Source: Drosophila persimilis (taxonomy: Eukaryota > Arthropoda > Insecta > Diptera > Drosophilidae). From it: a stretch of DNA of 64,000 nucleotides. The notes below the pieces were generated by a model. The model had not been told where the DNA came from, ran no database searches, and was given only the letters and a program-made list of their open reading frames with translations. A program made the translations under genes and the position numbers. The stretch lies in NCBI RefSeq assembly GCF_003286085.1, contig NW_020825321.1, positions 124,001-188,000 of the forward strand. The letters run 5' to 3'. This document shows, piece by piece, positions 43,577 to 54,540 of the stretch; position 1 is the first letter of the stretch, and every line of letters begins with the position of its first letter.

Positions 43577-44850
43577 ATTGGAAAGTATAATTGGGTGGCC
43601 TATGGCTGGGTGCACGCCCCGGACCCGATTCATCCAAAACCAGTGCTCTGGACTTGACAAGGACGTCGGCTTAGTATCGCTCCACGGTCGAATCGGCGGA
43701 TGCGGATGCGCAAAACTGTGCTTGAGGAGTCTATGGACGGCGGCGTGGTTCCAACGACGGGGCGGCTCACGGGGAGACGAGTGTGTCGTTCGGCGTGGGC
43801 GGATGTAGATGACGACGGTGCTGTCGCTGCTGAGCGGGCTGGAAGACGAGGGCGGCGTGCGTGGAGTAGCGTGTGGTGGTTCTTGCCACACACCCTGCAC
43901 AGCCCGCCACTGCGACAATCCTTGCCGGAGTGTTGGTGAGCCAGGCAGTTCCTGTAGTATTTTTTGATAAGGACAGCTCGGAGTCTCTCCTCTGGGCTCA
44001 GGAGAAGAAATTGGTGGCAGGTCCGTAGCGGATGGACGACTTGGCAGATTCGGCAACGGTAGGAGCCAATTTCCCGAGCACGTCGGCTCTCCATGGTGCG
44101 GTGACGTGGGGCCATATCTGTATGCGGAGAACTACGATGAAATAAAGGAGTCGAAGACACATTAGTACCGATCTTGGAACGGGTGTGAGACACATTTAGA
44201 ACATTGGAAATTGCTGCCCGGTTATATTGTCTGTTGAGGCTGGGTTTATCTTAGGACTGATTCACATTCAAGTTCAGGCTTGAATTCGGAACGGAGCGTT
44301 GAGCTTTCATACAGTGAATATTTTGAAAATATTCGCTTCGGTCAAGCGTAGGAGACTGTCCGATAATTTCTGCGGAGGGAGCTGGAAGGAAATTGCTTTC
44401 GTAAAAGGACCCCGAGTCTTCTACCAGTTTGATAGGTCGTCTGGAAATTTGATTCGAAAATGATGAGATTTGATTCATCACCTGAGGCACTGGAGCCCGA
44501 GGAGACAGCCACAGATGTTGGTCAGTGAGCCACTTAACTGGATGGACGAAGGGATATCCGCTCCACTCAAGACATCAATTTGTGAACTCTCATAGAACGT
44601 TGGATCCGCCCATGAGAGGTTCGGCAGGTCTTTGCGAGATCGGATGCGATTGAATATTCGCGGTCACTTCCGGAATAACGTGGGCTGTGGCATTTAGTTG
44701 TAAGCCCGGCTTCGTCGGAGAGCGAATGGATAAACTGCAGAGCTGCTCTGACTGAGAGGATACGGCATTAGGTACGGATTGCACCCAAAGCTCTAAGGCG
44801 GAACTGGCGGCCGATTGGGCCATAGTGCTAGGAGACGTGCGAGGGACTCC
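43577..44850 (-). pseudogene. gag: BEL Gag with internal deletion; no pol follows
   Basis: A single minus frame from MAQSAASSALELW (44823) to a stop at 43630, broken by three nonsense codons (near 44590, 44574 and 44251) but no frameshift. Late residues carry the two BEL zinc knuckles: CRICQVVHPLRTCHQF and CRVCGKNHHTLLHARR, separated by LSPEERLRAVLIKKYYRNCL. The capsid-like DUF1759 region is not seen between the N-terminus and the knuckles. Directly after the knuckles and a short tail come the polypurine tract and LTR, so the whole pol is missing. Gag would package RNA. Confidence 0.7.
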
Positions 44851-45503
44851 CGAGGCGACGTGGAAGTTCAGAGCTACGAACCTTGGATATGTGGTTGTGC
44901 TGGAATTTATTGCGAGTATTTATATTATGGAAATAGTACACCGTGGCCGGAATATATATATATAAATACTACGATCAACAAACAAATGTCCAACCAAGAA
45001 CGAAAATTGAGGATGGAGGATAATATTGAGGCACGAGGTACCAATATATAGAGTCGGTTCAAAACAATATACTCTCGAAATGCAGGGTAGCGCGTCACTT
45101 GGCGTTCCGTTACGGTCAAGCGCGGCACCGAAAATTATTCTCCCAACAACTATGTACAACGCAGGCAAACGATGGAGAAGCGAAAGCGAAAAGAAAAACG
45201 AAAAGAATGCACCGCTGATGCTGCTTGTATGTGTGTATGTATGGCTGTAAGTGCTATGCACCGCGGCTTGGGTTGAAGAGATGTCAAGCAACGGGTAAAA
45301 CGGTGGATAACCGTTTTATATACAATATGTATATTATATAGATGTGCAAGAATATGATAATTTAAAATGCGTACGTATAGATATGTAAGATAAAGACATA
45401 TGTTGTGCCGTATGTATGGATCGTTATTTTGTTGGTAGTATAATTAGTTAAATAAGGAGTGTGAAGGCACTAGCCTCCACAAAACCTGACCACAACACCA
45501 TCG
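44851..45503 (-). other. Leader/5' region of the BEL deletion derivative and spacer
   Basis: In minus orientation it includes AAGTGACGCGCTACCCTG (about 45083-45100) and TACCTCGTGCCTC, which also precede the BEL element at 34620. TATA-rich runs (44955-44966, 45320-45345) lie here. A TGTTGTGGTCAGG at about 45500 could be an LTR start but does not match the 3' LTR. No gene. Confidence 0.35.
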
Positions 45504-46339
45504 CCTGGTGGATGATCTGGGTGTTATGTTAGACCCCAAGTTAAAGTTTTCCGAACACATTTCTACCATGGTAAATAAGGCCATGGGCGTGCTTTGGTTT
45601 ATAAAGAGGTGGTCAAAGGAGTTGGACGACGCCTATATAACAAAGACTCTCTATAACTCGCTGATGTATGGTGCCCTCAGTACAAAGCACACCAGGACCG
45701 TATATAATCAGTGCAGAAAAACTTTTTACTCTTTGCTCTGCGGGGCCTTAACTGGGATGCGGGTGTAAGGCTCCTATCTTACTCTAGTAGACTACTATTA
45801 GTAAACTTCCCATCCTTAGTTAACCGTAGAAAAATTCTTGGTGTGATATTTATGCACAACTTGATCAGGGGTGACATAGACAGCCCTGATCTGTTGAGCC
45901 GCTTAAACTTCACGATTCCTATTAGACTGACTAGAAATGTTATACCGTTGTTCCTTCCACTTTGTAGATCGAATTATTCCTTACATGAACCCTTTATGGT
46001 CTTATGCTCGGATTATAATTCCCTCTACCATATTATATCCACCACTAATTCTCTTCCTCTTATTAAATTACTAATCCTTACACACCTTTATAGTAATTTG
46101 TAATTGTAGTGGTATTTGTATTTTGATTGCATGCTTAGTTTCTTAGTAAGTTTAGTGCTAATTTTCCTCGAATGTTAGTCTAATAGCTATCCTTCTTGCG
46201 TTCGGTACGGCTACGCACCGTGCGTCATGCAGCAGCGCCCCTCGGTCAGTTGGGCGGGAGGAGGGCTGCGTTTTGCCTGGGATTCGCGCGTAACAGCCTT
46301 CTGCTCTTGAAACATGCAGTCATTGCATGTCAACGTCCA
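45504..46339 (+). mobile_element. CR1 copy F, 3' part
   Basis: Begins at CTGGTGGATGATCTGGG inside RT, reads frames 45508-45768 and 45711-46103 (DDLGVMLDPKLKFSEH, then LPSLVNRRKILGVIFMHNL to the stop) with a deletion near 45663. It contains part of the 93-base GC-rich 3' UTR module (46196-46290) and ends at CAACGTCCA, 46339. The next base begins LOA-type sequence. Confidence 0.8.
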
Positions 46340-46411
46340 AGATACTCCTCTGTCCACTGGGTTTCCGTGCCAGCTTGCTGTCCAGTACTGTGCCTAGGTA
46401 TTTGACATGTG
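46340..46411 (-). pseudogene. LOA-clade RT fragment, left flank of the BEL/Pao insertion
   Basis: On the minus strand HVKYLGTVLDSKLARK, the LOA-type KYLG(V/I)LDSKL motif. It ends at the 5-bp target duplication (46407-46411). Together with 52516-53700 it forms one interrupted element; its other side was lost at CR1 copy F. Confidence 0.65.
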
Positions 46412-46796
46412 TGTCGATGCTCCCGCGGAGTTGCCTTTAACATTACCCTCTGACTCCGCTCTAACAGTTTTTTGTCGCAAGTAAAGCCCGGCCGGCGACC
46501 GTTGCCAATGCCGTTGACAACGCTGGTGCCGGCTGGTGCCGATGCTGATGCTGTTTTATTCTATAAATTCCATACATAGATACATAACCCATTTACTAGA
46601 GCTAATCACTCTTACCGCAGTATGTCCTCCTGCTGCGACCACGACAGTGAAAAAGGAAGCTTAAATTATGGCGGCACCTCATGGTCGCCGAAAATGTGCC
46701 CATTCATTCGTGGCTTGAATTCCACTAGTTATCGATATACATAAATACTATATTAATACTAGCCACCTATCACGGTCAAACTATCGTACTACGACA
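46412..46796 (-). repeat. 3' LTR of the BEL/Pao element
   Basis: Preceded on the minus strand by the purine-rich CACGGGGTCGGGGA (polypurine tract, about 46810-46797). Matches 52098-52515 with small differences; lacks a segment of about 30 bases with the ATTCAGACGCTGG word. An AATAAAACAGCATC polyadenylation-like word is retained. Confidence 0.85.
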
Positions 46797-46831
46797 TCCC
46801 CGACCCCGTGAAGAACCGGTTCACTCAAATC

Positions 46832-47991
46832 CTAAACCTCAAGTTTGGAGACGGGGCTCATCATAATCCGAGATAGGCCGCCGCCGTTCACGCGCACACT
46901 AGCGCGTCTGATGACTCCATCGGCTCCTTTGTAGACAGCCTCCACGATGCCCTTGCGCCACTCTCTTTTGGGCAAGGCTGGATCGTAGATGAAGACCATG
47001 TCACCCTTGCGAATCGGCTCCGTCCTCTGGAACCAAAACTCACCAGTACGTGATCCCTCGGCGTTATCTTCTTCAAAGTGTAGCGCCGAACCTTCTTCAC
47101 GCACTGCACCATTCGTTCCCAGACTCCTCTTTCAGATGGATTCACTGGGTAGTTGAAAACACACTCGATGCCTCGGCCAGATAGCTCACTCTGAATCCTT
47201 TCTGACTCGAACACGTCGCCAAATCGTCTGGCTTCCCTGTCAGCTCCAATTAAGTTCTTGCCGTTGTCCCTGCGAAGTCTATGTACTGGGCCTCGACGGA
47301 AGACGATGTTCCGTACCGCAATTATACAGGAATCAGTTGACAGGTCATATGCCAACTCCAGATGTATCGCCCTGGTCGTCAGGCACGTGAAAAGGGCGAC
47401 CCAGCGCTTCTCCGTGTGCCGCGATACTTTCACCAATAGTGGTCCAAAGTAATCCAGTCCGGTATTCTTAAATGGCCAGCCATTGGTCTCCAGGCGATCC
47501 TTCGGCAGGAGTCCCATTATTGGCGGCGCTGCCCGCGCCCGATGCAACTTGCACACGTTGCATGCTGAGATCGTCTTCTGTAGTATGCGTCTCAGCTTCG
47601 TAATCCAGAACCTTGTTCGGATCTCCCCAATCGTAGCAGCCACGTTTTGATGCTTCATCTTGGCGTGGAAATGATGCACAATCATCTCCGTAAGACTGTG
47701 CTTGTGTGACAGGATTATTGGCCTCATCCCACTGTATGGCATACACAATGCGGCATCCACTCTGCCGTATGCTCGCAGAACTGCATGGCCATCTATGTAT
47801 GGCGCCAGTCCTCGAATGTCGCTTTCACTGGCGATCGTCTTGCCGTCTTCTGCCGACCGCATCTCGTTCGGAAACGCCTCACGTTGTGCCTGTCTGACCA
47901 ACAGGTTCTCCGCGGCCTCACACTCTGCTGCAGTGAGGCCGTAGTTCTCAAGCTCGCTTCTTTGTCCACGGCATCAGCGCGTGAACCTTAG
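46832..47991 (-). pseudogene. pol: BEL/Pao integrase, frameshifted
   Basis: Frame 47901-46888: SDIRGLAPYIDGHAVLRAYG, the zinc region HHFHAKMKHQNVA ... CNVCKLH, catalytic Asp in NTGLDYFGPLLVKV, second Asp in LRRDNGKNLIGAD, Glu in RGVWERMVQCVKK. A frameshift with loss of part of the domain follows near 47080. Frame 47104-46832 finishes with WFQRTEPIRKGDMVFIYDP, KREWRKGIVEAVYKGADG and SPVSKLEV. The catalytic triad is visible but the protein is broken. Upstream frames to 47991 (ENYGLTAAE-like) join the RNase H end. Confidence 0.8.
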
Positions 47992-48278
47992 AACCCAGGC
48001 TGTAGTCCTGAGTAACCGACTGTAGCTTGAGAATCTCTGAAAGGAAATAAAAAGGTCGTTCGCTGCCACCAATGAAAACTCACTTGGCATCTCCTCTTCG
48101 TCGTTATCATACGGAACTCGTTCAAATCAGGCTGCAGGCTGCGGCCAGCTGACCGCCGGCTGCCTCAAAAATGCTGGTCCGCCTAGCCAACGTGACTTCT
48201 GACTGAGCTACACGTGGCATTGCGAACGTGTCGCATCATGCGCCGCATTGTCGGCTGTTGGTACCCATCTCCATTGGG

Positions 48279-48845
48279 CTACCTTCGTCGACTCCAAGAT
48301 TTCTGCCACCCGATTGCCGACTTCTTATATAGTCGGTGGGTGCTGCCGATCCATCTTAGCACCGTCTTGGAGTCAGTCCATAAAACGATATCACTGATGG
48401 CCACACTGTGTTCCCTCTTGACAGTGTCCATCAGCCTGGTTCCTAGAACTGCTGCCTGCAGCTCCAACCGTGGGATAGACATTGTTCTCATCGGCGCGCA
48501 CTTCTTTTTGGCACATACGAAGCTCATCACCACGTCGTCATCCTCATAGGTGACCCTCCAGTAGGCCACTGCCGCGAATGCAGACTGACTTGCATCCACG
48601 AAGACGTGCATTTCTATAGCCTTTACGAGTCCACGCCCGAAGTAATGGCGAGGACATCGGAACTGTCCCACGGCGTCCATTTTATTGCGCCAATTCACAA
48701 AGGCCTTGTATATCTCGTCCGGAAGTGGTTCATCCTTCCATAGTAGTCCTGTCTGGTAACGTTGGCCCAATCTCACCGTAGTATCTTCGAGTATCTTCTG
48801 CGTCCGCTCGTCGTCGCTGCCTGCAACTGGTGGCGCGGGCTTCAC
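48279..48845 (-). pseudogene. pol: BEL/Pao RNase H region carrying a transposed pol segment
   Basis: RNase H: EPLPDEIYKAFVNWRNKMDA, IEMHVFVDASQSAFAAVAYW, IPRLELQAAVLGTRLMDTV, DIVLWTDSKTVLRWIGS. The first ~38 codons (KPAPPVAGSDDERTQKILED to LLWKD) do not belong here: they duplicate a stretch of the RT N-terminal region at 49793-49906. The native linker between DPLEFL and WDEPLP is missing and replaced by it. The frame ends in arginine-rich nonsense at 48279. Confidence 0.75.
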
Positions 48846-50431
48846 AGGAATTCCAGGGGATCGAACGTGGACATGACCAAGCTAAAATACTGCCTCTTGG
48901 TAGGGACTCGATCGCCGTTCAATACGCTGCTTGGAACTCGATGATACTTCACAGTGAACCTGAAATCGTCCGTTACTGCCTGCCAACATATTCCGATTAT
49001 CTTCTGTTCAGCCTCATTCCATCCGACGCTCACGCTTCGTCCTGGTGGGCCCAATGACGTCTCCACAATTGGTGAGCTGGATGAAAACTGACACAGCTCA
49101 AATCCAGCGTTCGCATGTATCTCCTTCACTCGGGTAGATACGCTGATGGCTTCGCTCTCAGTAGCAAAGCTGTCCACATAGTCATCCACATAATGAAAGT
49201 CGTTGATGGCCTTGACTGCTCTTGGATCCGAATGTCGAAACTGTTCAGCATTCACAGTCTTCACGTAATGCGCAGCGCTTGGCGAGCAGACTGCTCCAAA
49301 GGTCATTACGATCATCTCGTTGATGTCAGGATCTCTTCTGTCATCGCCATCTCTCCACAGAAACCGTTGGGAACATCTGTCTTCGGGTTGGATCAGGACC
49401 TGATGGAACATCTCCTTGATGTCGCCACAGACTCCAACAGCACCTTCTCTAAAAGGAAAGAACACAGCTGGCAAGGGTTTATAATGTTGAGCCCCTTTGG
49501 CCAGCGCCGAATTTAGCGATGTTCCTCCAACTCTGGCTGCAGCGTCAAAAACCAGCCGAACCTTACCCGGCTTGTTCGGGTTTTTGACTCCAAAGTGTGG
49601 CAAGTACCATAGCCTGTCGCTTTCCACTGGAACCTCGTTAGGCTCCAGACATCGAGCGTATCCTTTAGACACGTAATCCTTGATGATCCTGGTGTATTCC
49701 TGCGCGAACGACCCGTTGCGCTTCATCTTCTTCTCGACGTTGACCAACCGCTTGTACGCCATATCGTAGCTCCGTGGCAGCACAATGTGGTTATCCTTCC
49801 ATAGTAGTCCTGTCTGGTAACGTTGGCCCAATCTCACCGTAGTATCTTCGAGTATCTTCTGCGCCCGCTCGTCGTCGCTGCCTGCAACTGGTGGCGCGGG
49901 CTTCACGCCGAAGTTCTCGACATCGAAATAGTCTTCCACCATCCTCTGAATAGTGTCCTCCAGTGACACAGCTAGGAGGCAAGACCGTGGTGAAGGCATG
50001 TTTGATTTCCCACTTACCGGCCCAAAGACAACCCAGCCCAGCTCGGTTGCAGCCGCATACGCTCCCTGTCTGGCAAACCGTCTCGATCTAAGTGGAAATC
50101 CTAGATGTCCGTGATCCAGTCCAATGAGTATCTTCGGTACTGCGTTGCTGTAGGGCCTCATTGGTAGGCTGGCATCCTTATCCACACCTTGAACATCTCG
50201 TTGGCGTAGAGTCTGCATAGGCAGGCTCAGGTTCGAAACGGAATACACGTTTCGCAACGCATGGCGAATTGGCTTGCCTGCTCCACTGATTTGCAGTCTT
50301 ACCAAGCTGGTAAGCTTCCTGGAGGATCTACCTCCAAGCCACTGAATATTCAGATGTCGACGCTCACCTTGCACGCCCAGATCCTTTCTGAGGGAATCGT
50401 CGATCATCGTAACAGATGATCCTTCATCCAA
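48842..50431 (-). pseudogene. pol: BEL/Pao protease and reverse transcriptase, long open frame
   Basis: 529 codons. Protease active site MDEGSSVTMIDDSL near the start, then IQWLGGRSSRKL, VPKILIGLDHGHLGFPL, ATELGWVVFGPVSG. RT: YDMAYKRLVNVEKKMKR, RLWYLPHFGVKNPNKPGKVR, LVFDAAARVGGTSLNSAL, CGDIKEMFHQVLIQ, and the catalytic DFHYVDDYVDSF. It ends after MSTFDPLEFL by fusion with the transposed 114-bp piece. In an active element this frame would continue into RNase H. The RT core itself is uninterrupted, giving cDNA synthesis in the particle if expressed. Confidence 0.85.
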
Positions 50432-50786
50432 AAGTATCCACCCGTCGGTTTTCTCCGTACAGCGTTACTGGCAGTATACGAAATAGTAGGCGGCCTCTTT
50501 CTGCGTCGACACAATTTAATATCCTCTGTGCGGGTGCATCCGCCTGCGGAGCCTCTCTGTCCAGGCTACGTCCAGAAACTGCTGTCTGCTGGTTTCGCTG
50601 GCTGCAGCCTTTCTCACCGCTTCGTTGCGGCGACATTCTGTGTTCGTTGTCCACATCATGTAGCAGACGGTGATGCCTCTTCCGGCATCCATTTACTTGA
50701 CACTCTCCATGCGAATTGCAGGATCTAGTCATGTGACCACTTCGTAGGTATGAAAAGCATAGACGATGCCTCCTCATATACCTCAA
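50424..50786 (-). pseudogene. gag: BEL/Pao Gag zinc-knuckle region
   Basis: RLCFSYLRSGHMTRSC and CQVNGCRKRHHRLLHD form the paired BEL zinc knuckles (nucleic-acid binding). The downstream RILPVTLYGENRRVDTFG leads into the protease, reading in a neighbouring frame after a shift near 50430. The first knuckle reads CFSYLRSGH: Tyr stands where a CCHC knuckle has its second Cys. Confidence 0.75.
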
Positions 50787-50871
50787 CCCCTCTGGTGTCG
50801 AAGCTCCGTTGAAGTCTCCGCAGCCTTTAACTGCACGTTGCCCTCCACAGATTGGACAACCTCTGAGACGG

Positions 50872-51829
50872 CTATCTTATCGCTCGCCTCGGTCTTGGTC
50901 GATGCTTGCATGTAGCAATCGACGCCTTGGTTCTTTCCCTTGGATGTCCACAATAGTACACCACGTTAGCGTACTCTGTCAACCACGTACTAAAATGCAT
51001 AATAGTTTGGAAAGGTATAATCGTCGCAGCATGCCTTGCCCACTCCACTCGTTTGCTTGTAAGGATTTTGTCCACAAGTTCTTCCAGAAGGGTTGGGTTC
51101 CCCAAATTCTGATCTGCCCTCGCTGACTGCAAGAAGGCAGTGAGATTACTCACACGGGCTGCGAAGGGAATAATCTTCGCCAGGTTGTGCTCCGAAATAT
51201 TGGGCACCCCTCGTATTCCACTCAGCTGGCTGCGTATAAGCTGCTCCGGTCGGTAGGATCCAGATATTGACGTTGTAGAAGCCTACATCCGGCGGCATAA
51301 CTCCACGCACTGACTGCGCTGTGCTGGTTGCACAAAATGGCGTAAAATAGCTGCTACTCGCGAGCAGTGGTGGTCCGCTATATGATGGCGGCTTCGAGCA
51401 TGCTGTACTGCTCACTCCGACCCCGTTAGGTGGCACACCGCTACTTACAGACAATAACGGTCCACTCCAAAATGGCGTCAGCTGTGACCGTGTTACGGTA
51501 TCGATGGGCGCACTCACATTGTTCTGGGCTCTAGCCCTTTCCAGCTCCTTCTCTAACGCTGCAATTCTCTTCAAGAGATCCGGCATTATTGGTGGCTCGT
51601 TCTGATCACGTGCGGAGCCTCCAGCTGTGGTCCCAATATTTCTAGGTTGGGAAGCTTCCAAGTTGGTCGTAGTGGTCTGGCTAGGAATCAGCGGCGCCGA
51701 CGTAACTACTACTTTCGCTTTTGGCGGCCTGTTTCCTGCACCACTACTTCCAGGTTGCGAAGACGCGCTCGTTGTGGGGGTGGCTTGCCCCTCCATTATT
51801 CGGTTACTTCTTTTGCGGGAATGTTGCAT
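50872..51829 (-). pseudogene. gag: BEL/Pao Gag N-terminal and capsid-like region
   Basis: Frame 51829-51146: MQHSRKRSNRIMEGQ, a proline/serine-rich linker, a coiled-coil-like LLKRIAALEKELERARAQN and a long linker with GVMPPDVGFYNVNIWILP. Frame 51207-50872 then reads MPNISEHNLAKIIPFAARV, LLEELVDKILTSKRVEWARH and TWLTEYANVVYY. That is a Gag DUF1759-type domain, shortened. A frameshift lies near 51150. Gag forms the particle. Confidence 0.7.
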
Positions 51830-51862
51830 TCATCTATTTCCCAGAAGCCCCAGCTAATCGAC

Positions 51863-52012
51863 GCTGCCTGTGGCCCAGTCCAAATATACACGATGTCTGC
51901 GTTCCTCTGGGCGCTGCCTGCAGCCCAGTCCAAATATACACGCTGTCTGCGTTCCTCTGGGCGCTGCCAGCAGCCCAGTCCAAATATACACGCTGTCTGC
52001 TTTCCTGGCAAT
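51863..52012 (-). repeat. Three 50-bp tandem repeats in the BEL/Pao leader
   Basis: Units start at 51863, 51913 and 51963 (GCTGCC...GCCCAGTCCAAATATACACG, CTGTCTGC). They lie between the 5' LTR and gag. Function unknown. Confidence 0.85.
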
Positions 52013-52097
52013 TCTCTAACTGGAGGTGGCTGACTGCCTTTGCTCCAGCGCAAATTGCCCTTTCAGTTCCTCGCCTAGGACTGCGAATAAAAGATCA

Positions 52098-52515
52098 TGT
52101 CGATGGTCCCGCGGAGTTGCTTTTAACAGCACCTTCTGACTCCGCTCCATCTCTAGCAGTTATTTGTCGAAAGTAAAGCCCGGCCGGCGGCCGTTGCCAA
52201 TGGCGTTGCCAACGTTGGTGCCGGCTGGGGCCGATGCTGATTCAGACGCTGGTGTAGATGATTAACATGCTTCAGATTCTGATGCTGTTTTATTCTATAA
52301 ATTCCATACAAAGATACATAACCTATTTACTAGAGCCAAAAATTCTTACCGCAGTATGTCCTCCTGCTGCGACCACGACAGTGGAAAAGGAAGCTTAAAT
52401 TATGGCGGCACCTCATGGTCGTTCAATCTTGGCTTGAATTCGACTAGTTATCGATATACATAAATACTATATTAATATTAGCCGCCTATCGCGGTCATAT
52501 TATCGTCGGACGACA
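52098..52515 (-). repeat. 5' LTR of the BEL/Pao element
   Basis: On the minus strand starts TGTCGTCCGACG and ends CATCGACA; contains TATATCGATAACTAG, a TTATAGAATAAAACAGC polyadenylation-like word and a CGGCCGCCGGCCGGGC G+C-rich part. The sequence directly after it, TGATCTTTTATTCGC, is the candidate primer site; I cannot name the tRNA. Confidence 0.85.
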
Positions 52516-53700
52516 ATGTGTTTTTGGGGTCAGCCTAGTTTGGTCAATTTTCAGGGGTGTACATATCGGTACCTTGTACCTATTGGTAAAGAGTTCTACC
52601 TCTTCCGCCCCCTCACGTATCTCTCTGAGTGTACGTTCCATTAGGGAGCTGAGGGTTGATGGACATACACCTGTAATAAGTATGCTTATCTGAATAAACT
52701 GTTATTATTGGGGCCTTTCTTTCATATCTCTTGATGAGGTCGTCGACCACCAGATTCCACAGGAGGGGCGATATGACTCCACCCTGAGGTGTACCGCTGT
52801 GAGCGCCTTTTACCATGGAAGCGGTGGCCCACTCCGATTACACCCGTTTACAATTTATGAGGTTCGCTTCTAGTCGCTTCTAGGCGACTAGCTACTAACG
52901 AGTGTAGTGCCGTCTCCACCGATTTTCCTATGGTGTAGGCATGTTGGTTTGTTGACATCAGTCCCCCTACCTCATTCCCGATGTGTAAATCCAGCTTTTC
53001 GAGTGTTTTTAGTAGAAAGGAGGTACGGCTTTTCGGTCTGTAACGCTTGCGACTCACATGGCTGCACTTTCTTGCCTTTGGGAGGAAGCCAACTCTAGAG
53101 GTTCTCCATTGGATTGGGATATAGCCCGTTCTTATACATGCTGAGTATATTGCGGAAAACCATAGGGAATTAGCGTTTTTGGTCCCCTGCATCATGGCTG
53201 GGAATATCCCGTCCAGTCCTGGTGCTTTTATGTCCGCAAAGGAGTCTATAGCACAGTGGATCCTCTTAAAAGTTAACAAATCTGTTGTGGGGTGTTGTTC
53301 CTCGGTTGCTAGATCCAGATACTTTTTGGTATCAGCGACCTCAGTGCATCCATGGAAATGCGCTTCCATTAGTGATGTTCGGACTTCTTCACTGCCCTCT
53401 GTCCACTGTCCGACATCTAGCTTTAATCGACTCTGTATGGTGGGCTGCTTTGAAAGCAGCTTCCGGAGCCTTGCGGTTTCAAGTACTTTCTCGACGTTGG
53501 AGCAGAAGGGCCTCCACGAGTGTTGCGGTCCTGTCATGTGCCGTGTAGCAGCAATTTGCCAGAAGACGCTTTTCCTCATTCTTCAGCATCACTACCGTCA
53601 TTTCATCAGTGCTGTAATAAGATATAAGATGTTGAGTAAAATAGGTTGTAATTTGAGGACTTTAGTTCGGCACGAACTAAAGCTACGTCTGCGGGCCCGT
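52516..53700 (-). pseudogene. LOA-clade (Bilbo/Baggins-like) reverse transcriptase, right flank of the BEL/Pao insertion
   Basis: Frame 53579-52848: TARLRKLLSKQPTIQSRL, ADIKAPGLDGIFPAMMQG, GYIPIQWRTSRVGFLPKARK, FLLKTLEKLDLHIGNEVG and NQHAYTIGKSVETALHSLV; frame 52816-52613: GAHSGTPQGGVISPLLWNLV. That is the RT domain order of LOA-clade elements. The catalytic Asp motif region before 52850 is lost at a frameshift. The end at 52516 continues at 46411 across the inserted BEL/Pao element. Confidence 0.75.
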
Positions 53701-53734
53701 GCTCCATGACAATGAGAAGCTCCGCCTACGATAT

Positions 53735-54400
53735 TTATACCCGATACTCAAAATGACTATAGGGCTGTATTAGATTTGTGGTACAAATGGATGTGTGTAG
53801 CGACCAGAAGGAAGAGTTTCAGACCGCATAAAGTATATATATTCTTGATCAGCATCAATAGCCGAGTCGATAGAGCCATATTTGACTGTCCATCCGTCCG
53901 TCTTTAAGTCCATATGAGCGCCTAGTGCTCAGAGACTAGAGATAGAGGAACGAAATTTTGTATCCAGACATCTGTGATATGTCACTGTTACAAGTGCATT
54001 TCAAGACTTTGCCAAGCACACTTCCGCTCCCACAAAAAAAATAATCTGTGGCATCCAAAGATACGAGAAAACCAAAAACGCAGAATCGTAGAACATGACA
54101 ATATTTTATAGACTGCATAATCTAAATCAGATCGTATTAATGTCGCACCAGCCCCCTCCGCCGAAACAAAAAACGAAAGTCAGTGGCATCCACAATTTTG
54201 AATATACGAGAAAATTAAAAACGCACAATCATAAATAATGACCATAACTACCGATTGCCGAATCTTGACCAGATACGATTATTTTTATAGCCAAAACTAA
54301 CAAATCAAATTTCGATCTCTACGCAGCGCCCGACGACACGCTCAGACTGATTTTCTGTCTCTCTCGCTAACGCCGTCTGCCGGCGTATAGCCATACTGTT
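53735..54400 (+). repeat. DINE-1/HINE-like element, 3' truncated
   Basis: Starts TATACCCGATACTCA at 53737, contains a degraded GTCC block (53888-53903) and two modules, and stops after CCATACTG near 54395, before the sub-terminal repeat and hairpin. It is more diverged than the copies at 1304 and 24824. Confidence 0.75.
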
Positions 54401-54540
54401 CAAGCATGAGCATATTATCGTCCAAACCAATCCACTCTCGGCCCTTTGCAGAATGTTCAAACATACACATATTATTGTACACATTCACTCATTTATCCAA
54501 AAAACTGATCTCTAGAGAAATCATATAAAGTAGATAAGTA
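54401..54540. other. Short unassigned spacer
   Basis: A+T-rich, no feature recognised. Confidence 0.3.

Larger units (their letters stand above)
46412..52515 (-). mobile_element. BEL/Pao retrotransposon with two LTRs and a 5-bp target duplication
   Basis: Minus strand. 5' LTR 52515-52098 and 3' LTR 46796-46412, both starting TGTCGT and ending CATCGACA. Flanks are ATGTG at 46407-46411 and ATGTG at 52516-52520, a perfect 5-bp duplication as expected for BEL/Pao. Internal order is repeat-bearing leader, gag, zinc knuckle, protease, RT, RNase H, integrase. The LTRs have diverged by substitutions and indels (385 versus 418 bp), so it is not recent. It inserted in the RT region of an LOA element. 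It is a different family from the 34-39 kb BEL. Confidence 0.9.

Noticed and set aside
51863..52012. CRISPR-like repeat array
   Set aside because: Direct 50-bp tandem duplication without unique spacers, in an insect retroelement leader.
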